Origin: an uncultured Collinsella sp.
GTDB lineage: Bacteria; Actinomycetota; Coriobacteriia; Coriobacteriales; Coriobacteriaceae
Assembly (NCBI GenBank): GCA_900758375.1
Contig: CAAERJ010000040.1
Span: 18,080 to 82,079 of the forward strand
Reading direction: 5' to 3'
DNA length: 64,000 nt
Shown: positions 21,265 to 29,418 of the stretch, in pieces
Numbering within the stretch: the first letter of the stretch is position 1
Layout of the letters: each line of letters opens with the position of its first letter
Position numbers and translations under genes: made by a program
The notes under the pieces: generated by a model
Databases searched by the model: none
Seen by the model: the letters and a program-made list of their open reading frames with translations, nothing else
Told to the model about the DNA's origin: nothing

Positions 21265-21468
21265 GTGAAGCATATTCATCCGATTAATCCAGGAAGTGGC
21301 GACGAGGCAGGCGTGAAGCCGATGTCTTTTGACTGCCTCTTGGGCATTACTGACATCTGTACTGTTTATGATAAAGCAGATGGCTGTGGTGCATACGATT
21401 ACTGCGACTATGACATGGATGGCGGCAGCATCTGCGTTGTAGATCACTGTGGCATTGATCAAACGTAG
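21265..21468 (+). CDS. Cys/Asp-rich RiPP precursor peptide 1
   Basis: A 67-residue peptide with GTG start and GGGAGG eight bases upstream. It begins KHIHPINPGSGDEAG (leader, about 1-22), followed by a core with six Cys at 24, 32, 41, 47, 57 and 62. Each Cys is followed by Asp within two to five residues (C32-TVY-D36 and C41-GAY-D45 are CX3D; C57-VV-D60 and C62-GI-D65 are CX2D). It is homologous to the next gene and lies downstream of the radical SAM maturase, so it is very probably its substrate. The Cys-to-Asp spacing suggests thioether links from Cys sulfur to Asp carbon, as reported for ranthipeptides such as freyrasin; this is inference. Confidence 0.85.
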   Translation: MKHIHPINPGSGDEAGVKPMSFDCLLGITDICTVYDKADGCGAYDYCDYDMDGGSICVVDHCGIDQT

Positions 21469-21498
21469 TCTCTAATTGGATTAAGGTGAGGAGCTGTT

Positions 21499-21678
21499 AT
21501 GAAGCATATCCATCCTGTTGGTTCAAATGAACATCCTCCCGTTGAGCCTTGTTGTCTTGGAGTTGATATATGCAATTTTTACGACATCGCCGAGTGCCCT
21601 GTTGCGGATTGGTGCTATGTCGATAAAGAATCAAGCTGTGTTTTGCCAGCAGATTGGTGCGATCCAGTTGACGAGTAG
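21499..21678 (+). CDS. Cys/Asp-rich RiPP precursor peptide 2
   Basis: A 59-residue peptide starting MKHIHPVGSNEHPPVEP, with a GGTGAGGAG ribosome site. The core has seven Cys (18, 19, 25, 33, 39, 47, 54). Four are CX3D motifs: C19-LGV-D23, C25-NFY-D29, C33-PVA-D37 and C54-DPV-D58; C39 is CX2D and C47 is CX4D. It shares the KHIHP start and the Cys/Asp rhythm with precursor 1, lying 30 bases after it, so the pair is probably two substrates of one maturase. No double-Gly cleavage site is seen. Confidence 0.85.
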   Translation: MKHIHPVGSNEHPPVEPCCLGVDICNFYDIAECPVADWCYVDKESSCVLPADWCDPVDE

Positions 21679-21756
21679 TTTTGTGGCTAGGAACTATTTG
21701 GTCCAATTCAGAATAAGATGGGAACAAATACCAAAATCTCGTGTCTGGGAGGAGTT

Positions 21757-21864
21757 ATGCCATTATTGCAAGGTCTCGTTGGATTAGCCTTTATACTTGC
21801 GTTATATCTGGCACCTTTTTTAATTCTATTCTTCATTATCCGACTCTTTCTTCGGAGAAAATAG
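21757..21864 (+). CDS. 35-residue hydrophobic membrane peptide
   Basis: MPLLQGLVGLAFILALYL continues as one hydrophobic helix and ends in a basic tail (RLFLRRK). A strong GGGAGGAG ribosome site lies six bases upstream of the ATG, so translation is likely despite the size. It follows the two precursor peptides and precedes the operon terminator. It could be a transporter accessory subunit, an immunity peptide or an insertion factor for the RiPP; none is demonstrated. Confidence 0.6.
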   Translation: MPLLQGLVGLAFILALYLAPFLILFFIIRLFLRRK

Positions 21865-21928
21865 GAGTGTCACGCAAACATTAGCGTAGCTTTCTTCCAA
21901 TATGAGCCGAGCATTGGCAAGTGGAATA

Positions 21929-21980
21929 AGAAGCCCGACCGTTCGCCACATGAAAGTGATCGGACGGGCTTCTCTATTTA
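21929..21980 (+). terminator. Terminator of the RiPP operon
   Basis: AGAAGCCCGACCG (21929-21941) pairs with CGGACGGGCTTCT (21961-21973, one mismatch) followed by CTATTTA, 64 bases after the small membrane peptide. Confidence 0.75.
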
Positions 21981-22067
21981 ACCCGGGCCGCCACCCATAG
22001 CGGCTTTCCAAGCGTATTCTCAGTGCAAAGCAATCGTCAGTTTAATCCTATGCGCTGATACCGCATT

Positions 22068-22193
22068 TCATTTGTTCGGCTCGAATTCTACGGCCTGGCA
22101 ACCCTCGCACTCTCCGGCAAATGGATTGAACGCGAAGGCAGAGATGATGTGTGCGTGGACATCGAGGCTGCTGTAGGCAACATACTGGGACAT
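22068..22193 (-). pseudogene. Possible IS110-like transposase N-terminal remnant
   Basis: A 41-codon minus-strand frame beginning MSQYVAYSSLDVHAHIISAF and ending at a stop after EFEPNK. The VAYxSLDVHAH start recalls the catalytic Asp strand at the N-terminus of IS110-family transposases, but nothing after residue 41 continues the family. It lies between the two convergent transcription units of the island. Confidence 0.35.
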
Positions 22194-22564
22194 GGACCCC
22201 CGCTGCGCGTGGTATGCGGCCCGGCATATTCATTGCCGTCCAACCCCGTGTAGTTGCAGCAAAGGGTGGAACCTCAATGCTCAGCTCATGTTGTCCGTGG
22301 GACACGAGAATCGTAAGTACACTTTGGTGCGATTCTCACGCTGATACTGAGCCACCTGGAATAAGATACGTCGCGACAACACTTCGCTTCACCTCTGTCT
22401 CGACAAGATGACGTAGACTAAAGTTTCCTTTAGTAAGAGAACGAGAACTATATCTGAAAGCGTTGCGATGGCGTGAAGGCACCGAGTCCGAACCGCCTGA
22501 ATGCTACGTGCATCTGCATCGCCTTTTTGTTATCTCTGCCAGTTGGGTAGCACTACACTTGTCA
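22194..22564. other. Intergenic region with a hairpin, no gene seen
   Basis: GAGAATCG (22306-22313) pairs with CGATTCTC (22330-22337). The region lies between the transposase scrap and the ABC transporter stop. No frame with a ribosome site is evident. Confidence 0.4.
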
Positions 22565-24217
22565 TCATTTACCCTGGTACATGCTGCCTAAATCCACTAC
22601 CCCTTCTACCGCGCCGACCATCTCGTCATCGTGAGAGACAACGATGATCAGCTGGCTTTGCTTGTTGCGCTTAACATAGGCCGCAAGCTCGGCGCGGCTT
22701 ACAGCGTCTAACCCAGTCGTGGGCTCGTCGAGTACCAAAACTGACGACTTGCGTGAAATCGCCGACCATAAGTACACTCGGCGCAGCTCACCGCCCGAAA
22801 GCGCGGAGCAACGTTTCCCGAGCAACTCCTTCACGCTGTTTTCCAGCGAAAGTAGGCCATCTACACCCCGGTGATAGGAAGAAAAGGGCGTGTCGAAATA
22901 CTCTAACAGCTCTTTCACCGTTTCGTCCGGCGCGAAGCACGACTGTGGGCAGCACGATATCTCTCTCGCACGTATGTAATCCAAGTCGCATTCTTCGATT
23001 GGCACGCCGTTGTATTTTACTTTGCCTTTCGATGAGTATAGCCCGAGCATCAAGTAAAGAAGTGACGTCTTGCCTCTTCCGTTTTCCCCAACTATGCAAT
23101 ATGTACCAGGACCGGAAAACTTGAAAGAAAACCCGCCGAGGACCTCTCGGACAGATCCGTCTGGAAGGGCAACCGAGAATTCCAAATCAGATACCGAAAT
23201 GTCATTTATTTCATCGAGTTTAGCTAAATCGGTCCGATTCCACCCCGATCTCTCCTTTTCTCTCGTCGCGATAGCCGTCCTATCCCATGATGCTTTGGCA
23301 TCTTGATAGGATTTGAACAATGACATCATACTTTTCAAAGTCTTAAAGAGAACCGCGAAGTATGTACCGATGATAGTGTACTCGCCTATTGACATAGTTC
23401 CGTTAATGATTCGTACTCCGGAAACAACAAGTATCACCGCTTGAAACAACGCTGCGAAAAGACCATCGAGCGATGTCAGAGAATATGATAGCTTTCCGGA
23501 GCGCAAAACTTTGGGAAAATAGCTCTTAAACCCAGCGTCGAGCGCTTGTTCGCTCTTGCCGTACGAAGATGTCAGTTGAATGTTGAGAATCTGATTAAGC
23601 TGCGATGCAATTGCGGCGTAAAAGGCGCTGTCCGCCTCTTTCTTCTCATACGTGACCCTATACAAAAGTTTCCTCAACCCAGTAATTACACAGAAATACA
23701 CGATGAGGAGAATGATGGAAAACACCGCGAGAGTTGAATCAATTGACCATATGATAAGCAATACGATGGGAATGGCTACAATGGACAGCGGCGCACTGAT
23801 AAAATTCGCCAAAACGAAGGATGAGACCACGCTGGAGTCGGAAATAATCCGTTGCGTTGTATAGGCTGGATCGATGGTCCGACTCACCAAGTAATCGTCT
23901 CTTTCAAAACGCAAGACGGCCTCCCTGAGAAGATCAAAGGAAAGTCTCGTGGTTATGCGAATGGAAAGTGTTCCTGCAAAATAAGTAAAGAGGGTGGAGA
24001 AAACTCCTATTGACGCAACCAGGAGCGCGAAGAGTACGGCGTCTCTTTCGCTGCGGTTACCGAGAAGAAAATCTAAGAATTTCCCGTTCACGTATGGCAT
24101 GGCATAGGAGAGAGCGGTTCCAATCACCGTGATAGCAATGAAGACGAAAGCCCCTTTTGCTCTGATGAACCTCGAGAGAACGCATCGAATCAAGGAAGGC
24201 CCCAATCTACCCGCCAC
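22565..24217 (-). CDS. ABC exporter (fused permease and ATPase)
   Basis: A 550-residue half-transporter: about six membrane helices (residues 20-310) and an ATPase domain. Walker A is GENGRGKTS (377-385), signature LSGGE (473-477), Walker B VLVLDE (493-498), and the switch His is H529. It has the layout of multidrug, peptide or lipid exporters and lacks an N-terminal C39 peptidase domain. It converges on the RiPP operon, shares its low GC, and is therefore the candidate exporter of the modified peptides. The start is a GTG without a clear ribosome site. The Gly-to-Arg change inside Walker A (GxxGRGKT) is tolerated in many ABC proteins. Confidence 0.85.
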   Translation of the reverse strand: MAGRLGPSLIRCVLSRFIRAKGAFVFIAITVIGTALSYAMPYVNGKFLDFLLGNRSERDAVLFALLVASIGVFSTLFTYFAGTLSIRITTRLSFDLLREAVLRFERDDYLVSRTIDPAYTTQRIISDSSVVSSFVLANFISAPLSIVAIPIVLLIIWSIDSTLAVFSIILLIVYFCVITGLRKLLYRVTYEKKEADSAFYAAIASQLNQILNIQLTSSYGKSEQALDAGFKSYFPKVLRSGKLSYSLTSLDGLFAALFQAVILVVSGVRIINGTMSIGEYTIIGTYFAVLFKTLKSMMSLFKSYQDAKASWDRTAIATREKERSGWNRTDLAKLDEINDISVSDLEFSVALPDGSVREVLGGFSFKFSGPGTYCIVGENGRGKTSLLYLMLGLYSSKGKVKYNGVPIEECDLDYIRAREISCCPQSCFAPDETVKELLEYFDTPFSSYHRGVDGLLSLENSVKELLGKRCSALSGGELRRVYLWSAISRKSSVLVLDEPTTGLDAVSRAELAAYVKRNKQSQLIIVVSHDDEMVGAVEGVVDLGSMYQGK

Positions 24218-24363
24218 AAAACATCAATCACTGATACCTTACACCTCAACACAACAGGAGCGAAGATTTGCCAATGAGACTGCTTTAAGATTGCCTTGGG
24301 CCAATACGATCTCAAGCTCTTCCTACAAGAGAGTCGGAATCGGACATCTCCTCCGACGAACCT
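24218..24363. promoter_or_regulatory. Probable upstream region of the ABC exporter
   Basis: About 150 bases between the exporter start and a strong hairpin. No clear -10/-35 pair could be fixed. Confidence 0.3.
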
Positions 24364-24407
24364 GGCAATCGGGCGGTTGAAATATCTTTTTCAACCGCCC
24401 GATTGCC
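24364..24407. repeat. Perfect 19-bp stem hairpin
   Basis: GGCAATCGGGCGGTTGAAA (24364-24382) is exactly complementary to 24389-24407 with a six-base loop. No T-tract follows on either strand. It lies between the methyltransferase remnant and the ABC exporter and could be a transcription terminator variant, a small repeat element or an RNA processing site. Confidence 0.6.
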
Positions 24408-24532
24408 ACAATAGATTTGAGCATCCGCCCACAAACATCCGCGTTTTATACCCATCAAATCCTTTGCCTTTTGTCGTCTAGACTAGAAAAATCGCTCGAA
24501 ATAACGCAACCGGCCTGCTCGCTTGAAGAAAC

Positions 24533-25230
24533 CTAAGCCCGTAACGTAGATGTGCAAACTTCCGAAACGCCTTGCGCGGCATAGTGCGTATAAACTTCGT
24601 CAACCGCCTCAGAAATATCTGAGTATCGCGCCGGGTCAAAAGCATACGATGTCGCAGCTATACCCTGCACCCATTCGGAACGCGGATTAATTGAATAGCC
24701 ACACAGCATCATCATACATGCATCTAGACCTGATTTCCCAAGTATCCGACGTATTGATGAGAGCATCGCGGGTCGCCCCTGCACCATCGTCGTCACCCCT
24801 ATTAGCAGTATTTACCGTTTTTCTCTAAATGCGTATCGCCACCCTTAAGAATACGAAGTGTTTTATCCAGACCCGATTGTCCTCCATCTCAAACGAAGGG
24901 ATAAGGAATCTCATCCGGAATCGGCAGTAACGGAGGATTCACAACGACAAGCGAAAAACATGAGTCATCTCTCAGAGGGGAGTAAAGGCTCCCCTCAAGC
25001 ACCCTAGTTTCGTCATCCAAAGAGTTGATGGCAGTGTTTTTCTTACAAAGGTCGACAACAAAAGGGTTGATTTCTACAGATGTTACATCCATGCCACAGT
25101 TGGTAAGTATCAGGCCCTGTATTCTGGGGCCAGAACACAAATCGAGAGCCTTCCGTGCGCTCTGCGGTGTAAGGCGCCAATCTCAGCAAATCTGTCCCAC
25201 AATACTGCGCTGAAGAACAAGACGGAACCC
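24533..25230 (-). pseudogene. Decayed class I SAM-dependent methyltransferase
   Basis: Minus-strand fragments retain methyltransferase motifs: ARKALDLCSGPRIQGLIL (motif I region), VTSVEINPFVVDLCKKNT (motif II), and SLVVVNPPLLPIPDEIPYPF (NPP motif). The frame has a TGA before DWRLTPQ (near 25187) and another TGA directly after PYPFV (24889), with DGGQSGLDKTLRIL continuing beyond it. The C-terminal part resumes in a shifted frame (SIRRILGKSGLDACMMML...) and ends at 24533. Function is therefore lost. The original role is unknown; it may have been part of the peptide-modification locus or older flanking DNA. Confidence 0.7.
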
Positions 25231-25450
25231 CTGAGCCAAACTCCCCTATACCTTATTAAGGCTAAGACAGGCAAGTTCACGCACCCGGCATATTCCAGAA
25301 TAACATCCTATTGTTTTAGATGCTCTACAAGCATGAACAGCCGCGAATCGGAAAGATCTTCTAGTTTCGCCCCGACTGACCGCCAAGGGCCAAAATGGCC
25401 CCTCCATCCCCGGGCGACTGGCTCTGGCGCGCCGAGGAGTGTCCCCAAGT
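25231..25450. other. Right margin of the accessory island
   Basis: Composition returns to high GC near 25370. No gene is seen. No obvious direct repeat matching the left margin was found by eye other than the duplicated FHA sequence itself. Confidence 0.4.
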
Positions 25451-25485
25451 GCCGGCAGAAAAGGAACGTCCCTAACTGCCGGCTA
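25441..25485. repeat. GAACGTCCC-family repeat, partial copy at the FHA gene end
   Basis: GCCGGCAG (25451-25458) pairs with CTGCCGGC (25476-25483) around GAACGTCCCTAA, which is shared with the elements at 12988 and 63831. The FHA stop codon overlaps the right arm. Confidence 0.55.
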
Positions 25486-26421
25486 GAGGGCACCGAAGAG
25501 AATGGCGTAGGTAGTGGATTCGCCGAGCTTGAGCTCGTCGCCGGGATTGAGTTGGGCGGAACGGCCGGGCTCGACCTGAATGCAGACGCGCGTGGCCCCG
25601 TTTACCACCACGGTTCCGTTGGTGGACGACAAGTCCTCGACGTGCCAGATATTTTGAGCATCGCACCAGATATGGGCATGGCGGGCCGAGACATCGTCGC
25701 CGACGTCGGTAATATCGCCCTCACCAGTGGCCAGCGCGCCAATCTCAACACCCTGCTCACTCGGCTGAATCCAGCGCGGGGCGCTCACGACAAAACTGTT
25801 TTGCACGCGCAGCAAGCCCAAGGGGTGCGCCGGGGCGGGTTCGCGTTCGCCCGCAGCCAGCGACATGCCAAGCGAACGCGGCGTGGATGTGCCTCCGCCA
25901 CAGGTCGCGTGTGCGTAGTCGATGGAATAGTTCACCGAGGACCGCACATCCGCCGAACAACCGACGGCGACAAACAGCACCAGCACGGCCTCGGCGCGCT
26001 CGGCGGGCATGAGTTCCGCCGCCTGGGACAGGCGATCGAGCGCGTTGCGATAGAGATTCGTGTCCTGGTGGCACTCTTCGAGCGCGCGTACCATCGGTTC
26101 ACCTGCAGGACCGCACACCATATTGATCACAGCCGTGGAGTCCATGGGATTGCGCTGGCGCAGGGCCAGTTGCGACATAATACGCGCAGCCGAGGTACCG
26201 TATTCGGCAAAGTAGCGCTGCTGAAGCGTGCCGACCGGCGCGCGAACGATAAAGCGGGAAACCCAAGAGCGATCGGCGGCTCGGCTCTGCGGGCTGCGGC
26301 CGTCGGCGAGCGGACGGGACGAAAGCACCAAGCCGCACAGCTCGATATGGCTCAGATGCGCCGCGCGCTTAAAGATGTCAAACATGGCCCCGCATGGGGT
26401 GAGCTCAACTTGAGATGCCAT
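25483..26421 (-). CDS. FHA-domain protein
   Basis: A 312-residue protein. The C-terminal ~110 residues are a forkhead-associated domain that would bind phosphothreonine: DVSARHAHIW (Ser and His of the binding loop), EDLSSTNGTVVVNG and LNPGDELKLGEST. The N-terminal ~190 residues are rich in Cys and His and not recognised. AAGGAGG precedes ATG at 26421, three bases after the stop of the Ser/Thr kinase gene, so the two are co-transcribed and probably a kinase-reader pair. A truncated second copy of its 3' end lies at 18814-19190 across the island. Confidence 0.85.
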   Translation of the reverse strand: MASQVELTPCGAMFDIFKRAAHLSHIELCGLVLSSRPLADGRSPQSRAADRSWVSRFIVRAPVGTLQQRYFAEYGTSAARIMSQLALRQRNPMDSTAVINMVCGPAGEPMVRALEECHQDTNLYRNALDRLSQAAELMPAERAEAVLVLFVAVGCSADVRSSVNYSIDYAHATCGGGTSTPRSLGMSLAAGEREPAPAHPLGLLRVQNSFVVSAPRWIQPSEQGVEIGALATGEGDITDVGDDVSARHAHIWCDAQNIWHVEDLSSTNGTVVVNGATRVCIQVEPGRSAQLNPGDELKLGESTTYAILFGAL

Positions 26422-26424
26422 GAC

Positions 26425-28270
26425 CTAGGCCTCCTTGGTCGTAGAAATAGAATCGGACGATACTTCGACAGGTCCGCCAAAAGTACGGGCAGCTGCGGCT
26501 CCACCGGCAAGCGGAGTCGCCATCTGGGCTTTTGTGCGTCGCGGTGCCGAAACGGGAAGTTCAAAGGCAAAGCCCATCGCAAGCAAAAACCACGTAATCG
26601 TATAGGTTGCAACCAGAGCGGCAACAAGGCCGCCCATCACGGCGCGTTGGGAAAATACGCTACATGCAGCCACAACCAACACCGGAACCTCGCAGGCAGA
26701 AAGCGCAAGCACACCCTGCAGGAACCCCGAGCGCCGATTGCGCGCAAGTGCCCCCGTGACAACGCCGGCTATGCCTGGCAGTGCCAACGCCAGTGCGGCA
26801 ATAATACCCGGTAGCGACCCAGACCACACGAGCGACCCCAAAGTCACCGTCACGCGAGCGCCCGACGCCAGCAGCGCGGCCGAAACCACGACCACAGCCC
26901 AAACCACGCTGCAAACGGCCGCCGCACCGATCATCGCCGTGCGACGAACCGCGCGGCCGGACGCATCCATGGGGCACGGCGTGAGCGGCTCGCCGCGGAG
27001 CGAACGACCGACATTTTGCGCATAGTGGTCACAAAACGCCGAGAGCGCCGCCTCAACCGCCGCCGGCTCGGGACGATCTTTTTGATGGCTGGACAGACAG
27101 GCCATCACCACGTCGAACAGCTGGGCATCGACAAACGCCAGCGCATCGCGTAGCTCTTCGGAATCCGGCTCAAGCCCTAGCTGCTGGGCCTGCTCGGCCG
27201 CGGCGAGCGCCACATCGGGCTCACGACGAAGCAGCTGAGTCAAATCACAACCGGGCGCATGGGCACCAATGGGATAGTCGGGCCGCGTGTCCATCTTGAG
27301 ACGATAGGGGCTGGCGATGTCGCGCGTCTTTTTGCGCGAACCCGAGGTGCCCGAAGTGCCCGGCGCGGCTTCGTATGGCGCGACGCCGGCAATGAGCTCG
27401 TAAACCGTGCTTGCCGCGGCATAAACGTCAATCGCCGGCGACATACGCAAAGCGCGCAGGTCGGGAATATCGTCGGTGAGCATCTCGGGCGGGGCATAGG
27501 CAACCGTCGCGCGACGCAGCGTGGCATAGCGCTCGGTAAAGGATGCCTTGCCGCCGGTACCGGCCACGGCCGACGCAGGCTCAAGCGCCAGCGACGAGCC
27601 AAAGTCGATCAGGCACAGGTCAAAGGTGCCCTCGGCAAGCTGCCGGTCAAGCGGTAGACGCGCCGTACGCACCATAATATTAGCGGGCGAGATATCGCGA
27701 TGGACAAAGCCCTCGCCCACCAGACTCATACGGCAGAGCAGATCGAACAGGTCGCGACCCAGACGCGCCGCCACAAGCGGCGACAGGCGTCCGGCATCGT
27801 CCAGGGCAAGTCGCGAACGCAAGCGGGCGAGCGTCTCGCCCTCGACCCATTCCATGACAATTGCAGGCACACCGTCGACCTCGCCCCAGCCATAGAGGCG
27901 GGGAAAGCCCTTAAGGCCCGAAAGGGCGCGATGGCATTCGTATTCCTCGCGAAATGCCGCTTTGAACTTGGCGACCAGCGACTCATGGGCGGCATCGTCG
28001 TCAAACTCATCGCGCGTCGGCAAGATGAGCTGTTTGAGTGCTACGTCCTCGCCTTGGGCGTTGACAGCACGCGTCACGCGGCCGATACCGCCACGGCGCA
28101 TGGTGGCATCGTCGGCAAACAGTATCAGTAAAACGACGCAGATAGGCAGGCAGTTCGTCCTGACCGAGCGCAATGGCCGGCTCAAACCCGTCGACACGCG
28201 CCAGGCGCAGGCCGACCATGGGATCGCGACCGAGCGATTGTGGTGTGGTGGATGCAAGATCGGTCATCAT
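26425..28270 (-). CDS. Ser/Thr protein kinase with apparent N-terminal frameshift
   Basis: A Hanks-type kinase followed by C-terminal membrane helices. Kinase motifs: GGIGRVTRA (Gly loop), ALKQL (Lys), HRDISPANIM (catalytic loop), DFGSSLA, APPEM. The N-terminal segment (MTDLASTTPQSLGRD ... ELPAYLRRFTDTV) is in a different frame from the rest (ADDATMRRGGIGRV). Removing one base from the AAA run at 28117-28119 would join them into one protein of about 614 residues. As written the gene is broken just before its ATP-binding loop; a sequencing error or a true phase-off mutation are both possible. The ATG overlaps the stop of the upstream membrane protein (ATGATGA). Confidence 0.75.
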
Positions 28271-29172
28271 AGGGCAAGCGCCGCCACGTTATTGTTGAAG
28301 TTACCGAGCGCGACGTCATCATCGCCGTAATGGCCGACCCATTGACATAGGTTGGTGTAACAGCCCCACAGATTGGCATACTGCTGATACCACCTTGACC
28401 GGGGCGAGAATGTCTGACGACCGAACTCGGCTCGAATGACAAACATCTCCCCGACCAGGCTGTCGCACGGCCTGGGATCTCCCGTAGAGTTATAGGTCGA
28501 GACCACGTCATTGGCACGAGAAACATAGCCGTCGAGCATGTTGTACTTGGTCACAAGCCAACTGTGAATGCTCTCTTCCTCAGCAGCGGAAAGGCCGCCG
28601 GAGTTTGCATCGTTGTCAGTGTTGCCGCCCGTCGAGCCGCCGTTTCCAGGCCCTCCGGTAGAGGAACCCGACCCAGAGCCGCCGCCCGAACTCGATGAAT
28701 CCGAGCCGGAGCCAGAAGTATCCGAGCTACCGGGCTTTCCGGACTGCTGGGCGTCCTGCTCCTTTTGCTGCTCGACCTTATTCACCGTTGCCGCCACGCT
28801 ATTGTTGGACAATCGATCGATGATCTTGGTGTTGGTGAGCACGATGGTTTTGCCATTGGCAAGCGTGACTTCGTTGTCCGGGGCCTCGGCGCCGTCCGCA
28901 TCGTCGGTGCCAAACACAATATGCCCGACCACACTTGCCCAAGCATATCCAGTCGTGGTGCCCAGATCGCTTTTGGCCTCATGCCCCACGCGCGGTTCGC
29001 GTGCGGCATGCGCCTGCATCATGGACGGCACGGTCATGCCATAGGCAGAAACGCCAGCTATGACCAGCACCAGCGAGCACGATAGCAGTGCGTACGCCCG
29101 CGGCGCCAAGCCCAGTCGGCGTCGTATGCGCACCGCGGCGCCGCGCTTTGTCTGAGTGCCACCGGGCCGCAT
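28267..29172 (-). CDS. Membrane-anchored protein with Ser/Gly linker, unknown
   Basis: A 301-residue protein starting MRPGGTQTKRG with GGAGG upstream. A basic N-terminus precedes one membrane helix (ALLSCSLVLVIAGVSAYG, about 30-50). The outside part has an unknown region with DNEVTLANGKTIVL, a Gln/Glu-rich segment, a Ser/Gly linker of about 50 residues, and a C-terminal domain with four Trp (WYQQYANLWGCYTNLCQW). No family is recognised. It is first in an operon with the Ser/Thr kinase and FHA protein, so it may be a sensed or phosphorylated partner. Confidence 0.7.
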   Translation of the reverse strand: MRPGGTQTKRGAAVRIRRRLGLAPRAYALLSCSLVLVIAGVSAYGMTVPSMMQAHAAREPRVGHEAKSDLGTTTGYAWASVVGHIVFGTDDADGAEAPDNEVTLANGKTIVLTNTKIIDRLSNNSVAATVNKVEQQKEQDAQQSGKPGSSDTSGSGSDSSSSGGGSGSGSSTGGPGNGGSTGGNTDNDANSGGLSAAEEESIHSWLVTKYNMLDGYVSRANDVVSTYNSTGDPRPCDSLVGEMFVIRAEFGRQTFSPRSRWYQQYANLWGCYTNLCQWVGHYGDDDVALGNFNNNVAALAL

Positions 29173-29342
29173 GCGTTCTCCTCCAACAAAAACACGCCGC
29201 TCGGGAGCGGCGCATTCATTCGAATCCATATTTGAGTGTATCAGCGAACCCAAAAGGTTGCGCAACGAATGAGCAAATTAAGGATGCGAGCGGAAGCATC
29301 CATGCGATAAGCGGATACGAAGCATCTTTGTTGCACAACAAA

Positions 29343-29388
29343 CTCACAGTCGCACGGGGAAATTATGACTACCCCGTGCGACTGTGAG
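29343..29388 (-). terminator. Terminator of the ybaB-recR transcript
   Basis: A perfect 17-bp stem (29343-29359 with 29372-29388) lies 30 bases after the recR stop. On the minus strand it is followed by TTTGTTGTG. Confidence 0.7.
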
Positions 29389-29418
29389 GAAAACATACGG
29401 CAGGAGCAGGCTCGCCGC

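Noticed and set aside
25333..26814. Plus-strand open frame across the FHA and kinase genes
   Set aside because: It is the complement of two well-supported genes and crosses their junction.
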